This document shows, piece by piece, positions 43,249 to 54,219 of a DNA stretch of 64,000 bases (its first letter is position 1; every line of letters begins with the position of its first letter). This stretch comes from Paraherbaspirillum soli (GTDB lineage: Bacteria > Pseudomonadota > Gammaproteobacteria > Burkholderiales > Burkholderiaceae_D). The stretch spans positions 15,308 to 79,307 of the forward strand of contig NZ_JBHSMT010000027.1 in NCBI RefSeq assembly GCF_042654985.1, given 5' to 3'. A program made the translations under genes and the position numbers. The notes below the pieces were generated by a model. It saw nothing but the letters and a program-made list of their open reading frames with translations. It was not told the origin of the DNA and did not search any database.

Positions 43249-44109
43249 TCAGACGTCGATCGCAATGATCTTGCGGATCACGAACACGCCCATGAACTCA
43301 AAGAAGGCGATCACCGCCAGCGTGGCCCAGCCGGTGCGGCTATGCCACAGCAGGCTCATGGCTTCCGGTTCCATTTTGTTGAGGATCAGCATCAGCAGCA
43401 TCGGCAGCAGCCCCACCACCCACGCCTGCAATTTGCCCTGGGCGGTGAGCGCGCCGATCTTGCCTTCCATTTGCAGACGGCTGCGGATGGTGTTGGCGGT
43501 GCGCTCCAGCGTTTCGGCCAGGCCGCCGCCGGTTTCGTTGGCGATCCGCATGGCCGATACCACCAGCGTGGTGGTTTGGGTCGGCATGCGGCGCGCCAGG
43601 TTGTTCAGGCTTTGCTCCAGCGTCACGCCCAACCGCTGCTCGCGAATCATCAGCGCGAACTCCTGGCCCAGCGGCGCTTGGGTTTCGGTGACCAGTTGCT
43701 GGATCGCGGAAATCAGGCCGACCCCGGCGCGCATGCCGCCGGACAGCATCATCAGGGCGTCCGGCAGCTGCTCTTCGAATTTGCGCAGGCGGCGCTTGCG
43801 CATCCATGCATACAGGATGCGCGGCAGCAGCGCCAGCGCAAAGAACACCGGCAGCGCGATGACGACGGTGCCGGTGACGATCCAGGCCAGCAAGCCGCCC
43901 AGCGCCATGATGGCGAAGTTGGCGACAAACAGTTTGGCCGGATCGATGAACAGGAAAAACTCCTGCGCCTGGAACTTGGTGCGCTCGGTGAAGTTGGCGC
44001 GGTAGCGGGCCATCGTCACCGTGCCCATGTCGATGATGAACCAGCCGAGCAGCCCGGCGGAGACGGCCACAACGACGGTGATGATGGTGAGCATGCTGTT
44101 GTTGTTCAT
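43249..44109 (-). CDS. tadB: Flp pilus inner-membrane platform protein TadB
   Basis: 286 residues from the ATG at 44109. GspF-type domain: FEEQLPDALMMLSGGMRAGV, LGQEFALMIREQRLGVTLEQ and NETGGGLAETLERTANTIR are hallmark TadB motifs. Two N-terminal and two C-terminal membrane helices. It follows tadA by 11 bp. Confidence 0.92.
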   Translation of the reverse strand: MNNNSMLTIITVVVAVSAGLLGWFIIDMGTVTMARYRANFTERTKFQAQEFFLFIDPAKLFVANFAIMALGGLLAWIVTGTVVIALPVFFALALLPRILYAWMRKRRLRKFEEQLPDALMMLSGGMRAGVGLISAIQQLVTETQAPLGQEFALMIREQRLGVTLEQSLNNLARRMPTQTTTLVVSAMRIANETGGGLAETLERTANTIRSRLQMEGKIGALTAQGKLQAWVVGLLPMLLMLILNKMEPEAMSLLWHSRTGWATLAVIAFFEFMGVFVIRKIIAIDV

Positions 44110-44120
44110 GGCTCCGCCTG

Positions 44121-45953
<1,833 letters not shown>

Positions 45954-45972
45954 GGTTTTACCTTAGGTTTTT

Positions 45973-46093
45973 GGGCATCTCGAAAAACCGTAGCGAGCGG
46001 CTCAAGGTCGGGGTAAGAAGCGCAGCCGTACGAAGGTACGGTGAGCATCGCAGCCCCGAGATTGCGCCGCGCAGTAGGTTTTCCGAGGTGCCC
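45973..46093. repeat. Family C repeat inside the tad operon
   Basis: Ends GGGCATCTCGAAAAACC and GGTTTTCCGAGGTGCCC, core as in 17721-17840. It separates the secretin gene from the TadA gene. Confidence 0.85.
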
Positions 46094-46098
46094 TTTTG

Positions 46099-48345
46099 TT
46101 ATTGCGCCGCCAGCGGCAACAACCATTGCGTCGCAACCCAGCCGCGCTTGCCGTCGATCTGCACCGGCGACCAATAAGCGCTGGCCGCTTGCGGCAAGCC
46201 TTCGACGATGCTGCCGCTTGCCAGTTGCCGGATCACCGGCGAGTTGACGTCGGCGCTGGCACGCAGCGCCAGTTGATCCAGCGTGACCCGGTAGCGCTTG
46301 GGCGCGGCCGCGCCGGCATTGGCCGTGATGACGGCGGCGGGAGCCGGCTTCAGGTTCGGATTGTCGGCGCCGATGCTGCTGCCCTGCTGGTCGGGGCGGG
46401 CAATTGTGCTGGCGGCATAGGGGCGGATCGTCGGTTGCAGTTTCGACGGTTCCACCGCGGCACTGGCGACCCAGCCGTTGATGGCGCCGATCACGACGTT
46501 GCGCCAGCGCGGAGAATCAGCCGGCTGCGGGTCGAGGCCGCCCATCTGCACGATGGAGCCGCGTCCTAGCTGCAGCAGGGCCCGGCTTTGCTGGTTGGGT
46601 TCGGCATGCACGATCAAGCCATCCTGCTTGACTTGCAGCGAACTGCCGCCGGCTTGCAGCGGATTTTGCGAGGACGGCAGCAATGCGGCGCTGGCGGCCG
46701 GTTTGATGGCGGCCGGCTGCGCACTGACGATGGGCGCCGGTTCTACCGCACTTGCTTGGGCGTTTGCATCGCCGTTGCCGCTATCAGGAGCCGGACGACG
46801 CAGCGGCGCCGACGACGGCTGGTCGGTGCGGGCCGGATCGACGCCGGGCTGCAGCGGATTGGTCAGGTAGGGCTTCTTGCCCAGGTTCTCTTCCAGCCGC
46901 TGGCCGGTGCGCTGGACGCGGTCGACCAGGCCTTGCGAGTGGCTGTCGACCACGGTCGGGGTGACGAACACCACCAGTTCGGTTTCATCGTTCTGGAACC
47001 GCTTGGAGCGGAACAGCGCGCCGAGGATGGGGAGGTCGCCGAGGAACGGGACTTTGTCGACATTGTTGCTGGTCTTGTGCGAAATCAGGCCGGACAGGAC
47101 CAGCGTTTCACCGTTCCGGACATTGAATTCAGTGTTGGTTTTGCGCGTGCTGATGGCCGGACCGGCGGCGGTGATGACCGAGCCGTCGATGCTGCTGACT
47201 TCGCTTTCGATCTTGGCGCGGATCACACCGTTGCGATCCACCCGCGGTTCGATATCGAGCTTGATGCCGTACGGTTTGAACATGACGGTCAGGCCGTTGA
47301 TGTTGGACACCGAGTACGGATATTCGCCGCCGACCAGGAAGCTGGCTTTGGAGCCGTTGCGCGCCGACAGCTGCGGCTCGGACAGCATCGTGGCCTTGCC
47401 GTTTTGCGCCAGCAGGTTCAACTGGGCGTTGAGTCCCAGGTTGACCGCGCTTAGCGCGTTCAGCGCGGACGGCACCTTGACGCCGGTGCTGGCGTTGCCG
47501 CCGGGAGCGGTGATCGGCGGCTGGTTGTCCTGGCCGGTTTGGATGGTGGCTTGATACGGTCCGTCCGAGCCGCGCCGGATCGGGCTCCAGATGCCGCCGA
47601 CAATGGCGCCGCCGGTGGCGGTCCATTTCAGTCCCAGTTCGCGCAATTCGGTGACCGGGAATTCCACCACTTTCACATCCATCAGCACCATCTGTTCCCA
47701 GCCGATCTGGTTGGTGAAGTTGACGATTTGCGGATAGCGCTTGGCCAGGTCGTCGATTTTTTTGATGTCGGCATCGGTCAGGTCGTCGCCCTCGACGATC
47801 ACCTTGTCGCCGATGATGGATGCCCGGGTGTTGGGTATCGTTGTCAGGAACGCCGCGATCTCGCGCGCGAAGCGGCTGGTGTCGCCCGGCACGATGTTGA
47901 TTTTGACGCGCTGGTAGCGGCCGTCCTCGTTCCAGATGAACAGCGACGAGGTGCCGACCGAATTGGCGAACAGGATCACTTCCTTGTTGTCGAGCGCGGC
48001 CGCGCTCATGATCTGGCCGTTGCCGACGGCGATGCGGGCGACGCCGGGCGCCGGAAACACGCGCGACTCGCCGACGAACATTTCGATCTCGGGAATCTGC
48101 GCTTGGTCGTCCGGTTTCTTGATCGGGTTATACGGCTGGTTCATGGCCGCGGCGGAGCGTTTGGCGCTGGGGCGGTAGGTGTCGGCGTAGCCGTTGCGCG
48201 GCGGCATGGCGTTTTCTTTATCGGCACTGGCGGACGGCGCGGTCTGAGCGACCGCGGCGAGGTTGATCCCGGAGAAGGCGAGCGCCAGCAAAAACAGCAG
48301 CGGCTTGACGGCGAAGGTGGAGCGTTGGTGATGATTGCTTGTCAT
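46099..48345 (-). CDS. rcpA: Flp pilus secretin with two C-terminal SH3-like domains
   Basis: 748 residues from the ATG at 48345; a TTG at 48369 would add eight residues. Signal peptide (LAAVA|QTAPS). RcpA/CpaC layout: pilus N1-like segment (EIEMFVGESRVFPAPGVARI), a BON-like domain (ASIIGDKVIVEGDDLTDADI), and the secretin core (LNLLAQNGKATMLSEPQLSA to FLGDLPILGALFRSKRFQN and ELVVFVTPTVV). After a 90-residue Pro/Ala linker come two bacterial SH3-like domains (GLIVHAEPNQQSRALLQLGRG; LALRASADVNSPVIRQL), absent from typical CpaC. They may bind peptidoglycan. Confidence 0.9.
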   Translation of the reverse strand: MTSNHHQRSTFAVKPLLFLLALAFSGINLAAVAQTAPSASADKENAMPPRNGYADTYRPSAKRSAAAMNQPYNPIKKPDDQAQIPEIEMFVGESRVFPAPGVARIAVGNGQIMSAAALDNKEVILFANSVGTSSLFIWNEDGRYQRVKINIVPGDTSRFAREIAAFLTTIPNTRASIIGDKVIVEGDDLTDADIKKIDDLAKRYPQIVNFTNQIGWEQMVLMDVKVVEFPVTELRELGLKWTATGGAIVGGIWSPIRRGSDGPYQATIQTGQDNQPPITAPGGNASTGVKVPSALNALSAVNLGLNAQLNLLAQNGKATMLSEPQLSARNGSKASFLVGGEYPYSVSNINGLTVMFKPYGIKLDIEPRVDRNGVIRAKIESEVSSIDGSVITAAGPAISTRKTNTEFNVRNGETLVLSGLISHKTSNNVDKVPFLGDLPILGALFRSKRFQNDETELVVFVTPTVVDSHSQGLVDRVQRTGQRLEENLGKKPYLTNPLQPGVDPARTDQPSSAPLRRPAPDSGNGDANAQASAVEPAPIVSAQPAAIKPAASAALLPSSQNPLQAGGSSLQVKQDGLIVHAEPNQQSRALLQLGRGSIVQMGGLDPQPADSPRWRNVVIGAINGWVASAAVEPSKLQPTIRPYAASTIARPDQQGSSIGADNPNLKPAPAAVITANAGAAAPKRYRVTLDQLALRASADVNSPVIRQLASGSIVEGLPQAASAYWSPVQIDGKRGWVATQWLLPLAAQ

Positions 48346-48390
48346 GGATGTTTTTGTTGCTTGGTTCAAATGCGTTCGAATGGCGTGCGC

Positions 48391-49293
48391 TTATTTGGCG
48401 CCGGCGTTGTTGAGGACCGCGGCCGGAGCCGGCGCGGCAGCGGGATTGGCGTTCTGGTATTTGCTCAATACCAGGCCATCCTCCGGCAGCTTGCTGCTGG
48501 CGCCGCCGTACAGCACCGGCACCTGGATCTCGCTAGCTTCGCGCTTGTCATTGCCGAGACCCAGCAGCGAGGCGAGGTCGGCGTTGTTGTTGCCGATCGG
48601 TTTTTTGTCCTGCGGATTGCGCAGCAGCGCGGTGAGTTTGCCGGCTTCGCGCGCGACGATGATGTTTTGCGCCTGTTCCGGCGTGGTTTCCAGCGTGACG
48701 GTGGAGTACTCGCGCCGCTCGCCGCTCTTGGGGTCGTCGACCGAGCGCTGGCCGGTCGCCATCACCGGGATGCTTTGCAACAGCGGGAAGGTGACCTTCT
48801 TGCCTTTCTTGTCGACGGTCGCCATCAGGTCGACCATGTCGCCCGGTTCCAACATGCCAGAGATCGAATTGATTTCGTCCACCGCGACGGTCAGGGCGCG
48901 ATGCCCGGCTTCAACCCGCGCCGAAAAAGTCGGCGCTCTTTTGGTTTCCATCAGACCCCAGATAATCATCTCGCCGGCATTCACCGGATACGCCAGCGCC
49001 TGGCCGTCGACGCGGTCGAACGCATCCGGCATGATCGCTTGCGAGTGCGCATATTGCAGCGGGATCGGCCGCACCGCGACATTTTCCGAAGAAATTCTCT
49101 CGCCTTTTTTCAGTTCGCGCTTGGCGACCACGACGTTGACGGTTTCGCCTTTGCTGCGCGCTTCGATCGCTTCCATCTGGTTGGACAGGAAGCTGCGCGC
49201 GGCCAGCGCCGCCAGCAAGCCGATGCCCAGCGCCACGCCGAGAACGATCCAGGTTTTGCCTGGCTTGAATTTTTTGGGGAGGGGAAGCTTCAT
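48391..49293 (-). CDS. rcpC: Flp pilus assembly protein RcpC/CpaB
   Basis: 300 residues from the ATG at 49293. One N-terminal membrane helix (TWIVLGVALGIGLLAALAA), then a SAF domain (VVVAKRELKKGERISSENVAV; AYPVNAGEMII) and the RcpC/CpaB domain (RALTVAVDEINSISGMLEPGD). It helps gate or stabilise the secretin. It is followed after 45 bp by the secretin gene, the usual CpaBC order. Confidence 0.9.
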   Translation of the reverse strand: MKLPLPKKFKPGKTWIVLGVALGIGLLAALAARSFLSNQMEAIEARSKGETVNVVVAKRELKKGERISSENVAVRPIPLQYAHSQAIMPDAFDRVDGQALAYPVNAGEMIIWGLMETKRAPTFSARVEAGHRALTVAVDEINSISGMLEPGDMVDLMATVDKKGKKVTFPLLQSIPVMATGQRSVDDPKSGERREYSTVTLETTPEQAQNIIVAREAGKLTALLRNPQDKKPIGNNNADLASLLGLGNDKREASEIQVPVLYGGASSKLPEDGLVLSKYQNANPAAAPAPAAVLNNAGAK

Positions 49294-49307
49294 AAAATCT
49301 CGTTGTG

Positions 49308-49493
49308 TCAAAGCGGAAGTGAAAGGGAATAACTGTATTTTTGGTAGGCCAGCTTGAAGGCTTCGATCAGTTGCCACAGCACGCTGTTGTTGTCGACCAT
49401 GCCGACGCCCAGCGCGAAAGCGAGGGCGGCGCAGACCACGGCGTATTCGATCGATGCCTGGCCGCTTTGCCGGACTGAGTTAGGACTGTTCAT
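49308..49493 (-). CDS. Small Flp/TadE-type pilin-like protein
   Basis: 61 residues. GQASIEYAVVCAALAFALGVG is a class III pilin signature (G | xxxxEY followed by a hydrophobic helix), after a 10-residue basic leader. The short tail (LIEAFKLAYQKYSYSLSLPL) is unlike the main pilin. It is probably a minor pilin processed by an unlinked prepilin peptidase. The start overlaps the upstream stop. Confidence 0.75.
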   Translation of the reverse strand: MNSPNSVRQSGQASIEYAVVCAALAFALGVGMVDNNSVLWQLIEAFKLAYQKYSYSLSLPL

Positions 49494-50227
49494 CGGTAAC
49501 GCTCCATCTGGGTGACTATGCTCAGCACGATAGCCGTGCTGCCGTTGCCGTCGCGCGCGATGGTGGCGACGGCTTCTTTGCCGGCTCCCTTGAACAGCAG
49601 GGTCTTGCTGTTGGCCAGCCGCGCCGGGATGCGGTTGAGCGCCTTGTCGTCCGGCGCCGCTTCGCGGTCCAGCTCCATGCCGTCGTTTTGCATGATGGAT
49701 TTGAGCGCGTTGCCGTTCAGCGTTTCGCTGTGGCCATTGACGATCACCATCTGCGTATCGAGCTTGTCGCCGTCGCGCGACGATATCTGGCTGATGATTC
49801 TTGAGCCAGATGGCAGGCGGTTAAGCCAGCGCGCGGTGTTGTCCTGCGCTTTTTCCTGACCCTGGACCAGCGCTTTCATATCGGTCACGGCCGCCAGGCC
49901 TTTGCTGCCCTGCCCCGCGGCTTCGATTTGCACGGTCAGGTAGTAGCGTCCTTCCGCCCGCCCCAGGATCTGCTTGTTGCCGAGCGTGTTTTCGACCAGC
50001 GGCTGGCCCAGGCTGCGGCGGAACTGCTCGAGCAGTTCCGCCGGCTTGGCCTGCGAGACGAAGCCCTGCACCCGCATCGGCAAGCCGTTGGCGGTGATTT
50101 GCTCGCCGATGCCGAAGGCGCTGACCGATTTCGGCAACGCCACGCTGGGCCAGGCGGTCTGCGCCGCCGTCGGCCCGGCCAGCGCCAGCCAGGCGGCGCC
50201 GGCCAGCCACCAAAGCGGCCGGCTCAT
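49490..50227 (-). CDS. Exported tad-locus protein, unknown function
   Basis: 245 residues with a Sec signal peptide (LAGPTAA|QTAWPS). No firm family. The mature protein has a repeated alpha/beta feel (RVQGFVSQAKPAELLEQFRRSLG; ARWLNRLPSGSRIISQISSRDG), suggestive of a two-lobe periplasmic fold. It overlaps both neighbours by 4 bp, so it is a fixed member of the pilus operon. Confidence 0.7.
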   Translation of the reverse strand: MSRPLWWLAGAAWLALAGPTAAQTAWPSVALPKSVSAFGIGEQITANGLPMRVQGFVSQAKPAELLEQFRRSLGQPLVENTLGNKQILGRAEGRYYLTVQIEAAGQGSKGLAAVTDMKALVQGQEKAQDNTARWLNRLPSGSRIISQISSRDGDKLDTQMVIVNGHSETLNGNALKSIMQNDGMELDREAAPDDKALNRIPARLANSKTLLFKGAGKEAVATIARDGNGSTAIVLSIVTQMERYR

Positions 50228-51039
50228 CGCGGCGCTCGCAAACGGTCCGGCGGCACCACGTCTTGCCAGAATTCGAGCTGGCCCAGCTTGGGGCCTTTCA
50301 GGCCGCCCGGCAGTTCGATCACAGCCACGACCGGATCGACGATGACCGAGAGCGGCGCCAGCGCTTTGCCGGGGAAGATCACAATGTTGTCCAGCTTGTC
50401 CTGCACGTTGGCGGGATTGCGCCCGGCCCAGCCGTCGAGCAACAGGCTGGTGCCGCGCTGCATGGTCAGGTTGAGCGTATCGAACGGCTTGTAAAATTTC
50501 AGGTCGCCCGGCAGGTTGGCCAAGGTCACCGCGACATTGCCGGTGAAGATGCCGCGGTCCTTCAACGACAGCTGATGCTTCAGCAAAAACGGATTGCCGT
50601 CGCTGGCGGCGCTGTAGCCGCCGCCTGGGTCGGTAGTTCTGTCCACGCCGAAGCTGACATTGATGTCGCTATTGAAATGCTTGATCAATGGGGCATCCTG
50701 CGGGTCGCGCCAGAACAGGTTCTGGTTGGCCTTGAAATCTCCGGCGGCGTCGTTGGTCTTGATCGCGGCATCGGAATTACTGAAGAAGCGCCGTCCCACG
50801 TCGGTCGCCAATTGCGCGGCCAGCGTCGAGTTGCCGGCCGCATCGGTGCGCGTCGTGGCGTCGAAGGCGACATAGCGGCTGGCCATCTGGGTGCTGTGCG
50901 CGATGTCCTGGTATTTGGCGATCATCGGAAACAGCAGGAACAGCGGCAGCAATGCCGCCGACAACACCAGGAATTCGGTCAGGGCCTGGCCTTGCGAATG
51001 GAACCGTCCCGGCCCGGCTATGCGGCGCCCGTCCTTCAT
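50224..51039 (-). CDS. TadE-family pseudopilin
   Basis: 271 residues from the ATG at 51039, which overlaps the upstream stop. The N-terminus (HSQGQALTEFLVLSAALLPLFLLFPMI) has the GQALTEF class III pilin motif with Glu+5. A long periplasmic part without recognised domains follows. Likely a minor pilin. Confidence 0.75.
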   Translation of the reverse strand: MKDGRRIAGPGRFHSQGQALTEFLVLSAALLPLFLLFPMIAKYQDIAHSTQMASRYVAFDATTRTDAAGNSTLAAQLATDVGRRFFSNSDAAIKTNDAAGDFKANQNLFWRDPQDAPLIKHFNSDINVSFGVDRTTDPGGGYSAASDGNPFLLKHQLSLKDRGIFTGNVAVTLANLPGDLKFYKPFDTLNLTMQRGTSLLLDGWAGRNPANVQDKLDNIVIFPGKALAPLSVIVDPVVAVIELPGGLKGPKLGQLEFWQDVVPPDRLRAPR

Positions 51040-51932
51040 GGCTTGCCTTGATCCGTTATCCGGAAACCGCCGGCCAGGTGCGGCGCAAACACGTTCTCGC
51101 CGACCCGCGCATCGAGCGCGGCCTGTTTGGCGCTCATCGAAATGCCCTTGGCCGAGCTGCGCTCCAGCACGAGTTTGGCGGCCGGTGCAAAGCTGCCGCC
51201 GCTGGCGACGCACAGGGTATCGCCCAGCATTTGTTCCGGATGGCAGGTGATGCCCAGGATAGTCTTGGCCGGCCCGGAGGCGGCGGGCATCATGGTCTGC
51301 ATTTGCGCGATGACGCTGGCGGGGATGTTGGGGTTGCGCTTCATTTGCGCCACCACATCGGCCGGATTTTGCGCTTGCGAAGCACGGGCGTTGCGATGGG
51401 CTTCCATCCCGCATTGGCCGCGCGCGGTCTTGGCGACCAGGTCGATCTGGCACAGGCCGGCGGACGATTTGAGCGTGGCGGTGGTCCAGATGGCGCGCGC
51501 CCTGGATGCGGATTTGGCGGCCAGGGTCGGGCCGTCGACCACGCTGCAATCTTCCGGGTTCATCACATATGCCCAGGCCGCGCCGTAGGTGATCGCGACA
51601 TTTTTGGTGGCGTAAAAATCTTCCCGGAATCCATTCAAATGCTGCGGCCACTCGGTCGGCGGATTGGCCGGCGTGCCGGCTGCGCGCTTGGTGGCGGCGC
51701 AGCTGGCGACGTCGCGCTTGAGCTGTTCCAGCCGCGCGGCGTTGTCGGCATCGTTCTGCAAAGCGCCTTGCAGACGCCCGTAGTGGACCAGGACTTCCTT
51801 GCCGCCCTTGCTCGTTTCATGCGGCATCGGCGCGTTCAGGATGTCGCGCTCCAGGCTGGTCTCGGCCAGTGCGGGGGCAGTCAGCAGGCAGGCCAGAAGA
51901 CCGTGCGCGATGTGGGTGGCGGTGATGTTCAT
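51036..51932 (-). CDS. Exported tad-locus protein, unknown function
   Basis: 298 residues from the ATG at 51932. Signal peptide (LLTAPALA|ETSLERD). Mature protein with six cysteines (ASCAAT, EDCSVV, GLCQI, GQCGME, ITCHPE, TLCVAS) and a helical N-terminal third; no family recognised. It overlaps both neighbours (4 bp) in the pilus operon. Confidence 0.7.
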   Translation of the reverse strand: MNITATHIAHGLLACLLTAPALAETSLERDILNAPMPHETSKGGKEVLVHYGRLQGALQNDADNAARLEQLKRDVASCAATKRAAGTPANPPTEWPQHLNGFREDFYATKNVAITYGAAWAYVMNPEDCSVVDGPTLAAKSASRARAIWTTATLKSSAGLCQIDLVAKTARGQCGMEAHRNARASQAQNPADVVAQMKRNPNIPASVIAQMQTMMPAASGPAKTILGITCHPEQMLGDTLCVASGGSFAPAAKLVLERSSAKGISMSAKQAALDARVGENVFAPHLAGGFRITDQGKP

Positions 51933-53374
51933 GGTGGTAAAACCGATCCTTGCAATAGTTGGGCCGCAGCCTTGACCTCGTCCGGCACTTCGATCAGGTG
52001 CACTTGCCAATACGGGTTGAACAGGCTGCCCAGTTCGGTCTTGCCGTCGGCCCGCGCCACCGGCCGCGAGAAAAACACTTCCGAGGCGGAGACGCTGGCG
52101 TAATAGCCTTTGGCGGGCGCGCCCTGGTAGTTGTTCAGGCGCGCCGACGGCCCGACTTGCGAGCGGCCCTCGGAGGTCGCGGTTTGGTCGGACTGGCGCC
52201 GCAGCCGAATCGCGAAGCGCACCTTGGGCTCCTGCTTGTTCTTGTCGGTATTCTCCGGCGTGTAGGCCAGCGCCTTGTCCGACAAATCGAAATAGCTGGG
52301 CAGACCGGTGTAATTCCAGTTGTTGCTGGAAGCGCGCGACGCCGCTTGCGAGTTTTCCCGGCCGCTGGTGACCGTGCCGCCGCCTCCGGAAGCGCTGTCG
52401 TCGGCGGCGTTTTGCCTGCCGTAGCCGAGTGCGTTCTCGTCTGTTCTGCATCTCTTGAACGGCCCTCGACCTTTCGGCCTATAGCGGTAAATCGAAGCAG
52501 TATCGAGCGCACGCCATTCGTCATAACCGATCAGCTCGGTGCCACCCGCGCGATTGACATAGTCAAAGTGTGGCATCGGATCGAAACAAGTAGGAATCAG
52601 TGCATTGCTACGCCAATGACGCACCGGAATGAAACTGTCCAGATTGGCCGAAGTCTTGGTCACTTGCGCAAAACGCTCGCGCTGGTCGCCGCCGTAGCGC
52701 TGCATGACCGGCTTGCCGTCGAACACGAAGAAGGTGTCCAACAGCGGCAGCGGATCCACCTCGACCGTGCCGTCGTTCAGGTAGTTGGCGTCGGCCACCT
52801 GCTGCATCACGTCTCTCCGGGCGATCGGCAAGGTCGCCAGCATCGCCAGCTGCGACCCCTGCAAGACCGCCTTGGCGGCGTCCGAAGCAATCACCATCGC
52901 TTGCGCCGCCGCCTGCACTGCTTCGCTGACCATGTCCACCGTGCCGTACAGGTTGGCGTAGAACAGCGCATAGCAGACCGGGATATACATGGTCATCGTC
53001 TTGGCGACCGGCTCCGAATACTGGGTTTCGCAACCGAGCTGCGCGGTGCTCTCGGCGTGGGTCTTGGTGTACTGCGCCCACGAGGAAAGGCTGACCATTT
53101 GCGCAATGGTCACCTCGTTGGCCACCATCGCCCGATTGGTATAGGCGAGGTAGTTCAACGCTCGTGCGTGCATCACCCCGGCGCTGTAAGCGACAGCGTC
53201 GGAGGTATTGACGAGCTTGGTTTTTTCGCGGGAGAGCTGACCGGTGTTAAAAAGGAAGAAAAGCGCGGCCAAGCCACCTACCAGGACGAAAATCCCGTAG
53301 ATGAGCGCTTGGCCCTGCTGATATCGCCTCCCCTTGAACGCTGGCCAGCTTCGGCGAAAGCTGGCGCGTGGCAT
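51929..53374 (-). CDS. TadG-like pilus-associated membrane protein
   Basis: 481 residues. The N-terminus YQQGQALIYGIFVLVGGLAALFFLFNTGQL is a pilin-like helix that anchors the protein; KTKLVNTSDAVAYSAGVMHARALNYLAYTNRAM follows, the conserved start of TadG-related proteins. Most of the chain is periplasmic, including a Gly/Ser-rich low-complexity patch (DDSASGGGGTVTSGREN). Probably structural in Flp assembly. It lies 32 bp after the main pilin gene. Confidence 0.78.
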   Translation of the reverse strand: MPRASFRRSWPAFKGRRYQQGQALIYGIFVLVGGLAALFFLFNTGQLSREKTKLVNTSDAVAYSAGVMHARALNYLAYTNRAMVANEVTIAQMVSLSSWAQYTKTHAESTAQLGCETQYSEPVAKTMTMYIPVCYALFYANLYGTVDMVSEAVQAAAQAMVIASDAAKAVLQGSQLAMLATLPIARRDVMQQVADANYLNDGTVEVDPLPLLDTFFVFDGKPVMQRYGGDQRERFAQVTKTSANLDSFIPVRHWRSNALIPTCFDPMPHFDYVNRAGGTELIGYDEWRALDTASIYRYRPKGRGPFKRCRTDENALGYGRQNAADDSASGGGGTVTSGRENSQAASRASSNNWNYTGLPSYFDLSDKALAYTPENTDKNKQEPKVRFAIRLRRQSDQTATSEGRSQVGPSARLNNYQGAPAKGYYASVSASEVFFSRPVARADGKTELGSLFNPYWQVHLIEVPDEVKAAAQLLQGSVLPP

Positions 53375-53406
53375 GGTACTTGGTACGCGATAGTTCTGGC
53401 TAAGTC

Positions 53407-53670
53407 TTAGCGAGAGTTATCGTTGGTGTATTTGTCCAAACCTTTTTTCTTGGTGCCTTCGCTTTCGGCGCTGGTGGCGGCGGTTTGAGCATTGGTGATT
53501 GCGGCGGAACCGGATTGGCCTGCGACTTCCTTGGCGATACCGGCGGTCTGACTGCGGATGGTCTGACCGAAGAATTGATAAACAGCAATCGCAGCGACGG
53601 CGATCAGTGCAACGATAATGATGTACTCGGTCATGCCTTGACCGCGCTGTTTATTTTTGAATGTAAACAT
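53407..53670 (-). CDS. Major Flp-type (type IVb) pilin
   Basis: 87 residues. The short basic leader MFTFKNKQRGQG precedes MTEYIIIVALIAVAAIAVYQFFG, the class III prepilin motif G | xTEY. The tail is Ala/Ser/Thr-rich and ends KKKGLDKYTNDNSR. GGGGAG precedes the ATG. It is the first gene of the locus. Its peptidase (TadV) is not in the window. Confidence 0.85.
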   Translation of the reverse strand: MFTFKNKQRGQGMTEYIIIVALIAVAAIAVYQFFGQTIRSQTAGIAKEVAGQSGSAAITNAQTAATSAESEGTKKKGLDKYTNDNSR

Positions 53671-53830
53671 GTGTGTATTACTCCCCGTTTTATAAAAAAC
53701 AATGATTACGTAGCCGTGTTACCAGCTACGCATTTTTTTAAGCGGCCTTAGTGGCGCTTTTAGTTAAAAAGTTCCCTGGAGAAAACATGTTGCCTATAAC
53801 CAAATCACCTGTCAAGAACGACAGTGATAT

Positions 53831-53857
53831 TTATTAACATTAGTTGTTGATTGTCAA
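53831..53857 (-). promoter_or_regulatory. Candidate promoter of the Flp pilin gene
   Basis: On the minus strand TTGACA (53857-53852) and TAATAA (53836-53831) are 15 bp apart, in an AT-rich stretch. It would give a leader of about 150 nt that includes a CGTAGC / GCTACG hairpin (53709-53730). The rest of 53671-54034 holds no gene I can see. Confidence 0.35.
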
Positions 53858-54034
53858 CATGCCATGATGCTTCATGGTTGATTCCGGTTTGGCTGGTTCG
53901 GCATCTGCATGCAGCGACGCGCACATGTCGCGCCGAGCGGTTATCCGTCGTTAGAGGCTTACCAGAAAAGGGATTTGCCGAACCGCGAAATTGTGTCGTG
54001 CGGGATGCTCAAGTCGAATTGATCCGTTCGGTAA

Positions 54035-54130
54035 GTAGGGCGGAAAAGCGTAGCGTCTTCCGCCATCTCGGATGCACCAAGCGCATGTGGTACATCCATC
54101 GGCGGATAACGCTGCGCTCATCCGCCCTAC
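54035..54130. repeat. Intergenic palindromic repeat, family A
   Basis: GTAGGGCGGAAAAGCGTAGC at the left end and CGCTGCGCTCATCCGCCCTAC at the right end. Confidence 0.85.
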
Positions 54131-54219
54131 TCGCTGCAGCAGACTTTGACAGGTGGGCTGTCATCGGTGCGTAACATTAGCTGTATAGAGTCGGACTTTT
54201 CTTGCTCTATGGAATTAAT

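Noticed and set aside
53709..53730. Intrinsic terminator on the + strand (CGTAGC / GCTACG then T7)
   Set aside because: No + strand gene precedes it; the stem is short with a 10-nt loop, so it is more likely part of the pilin leader.
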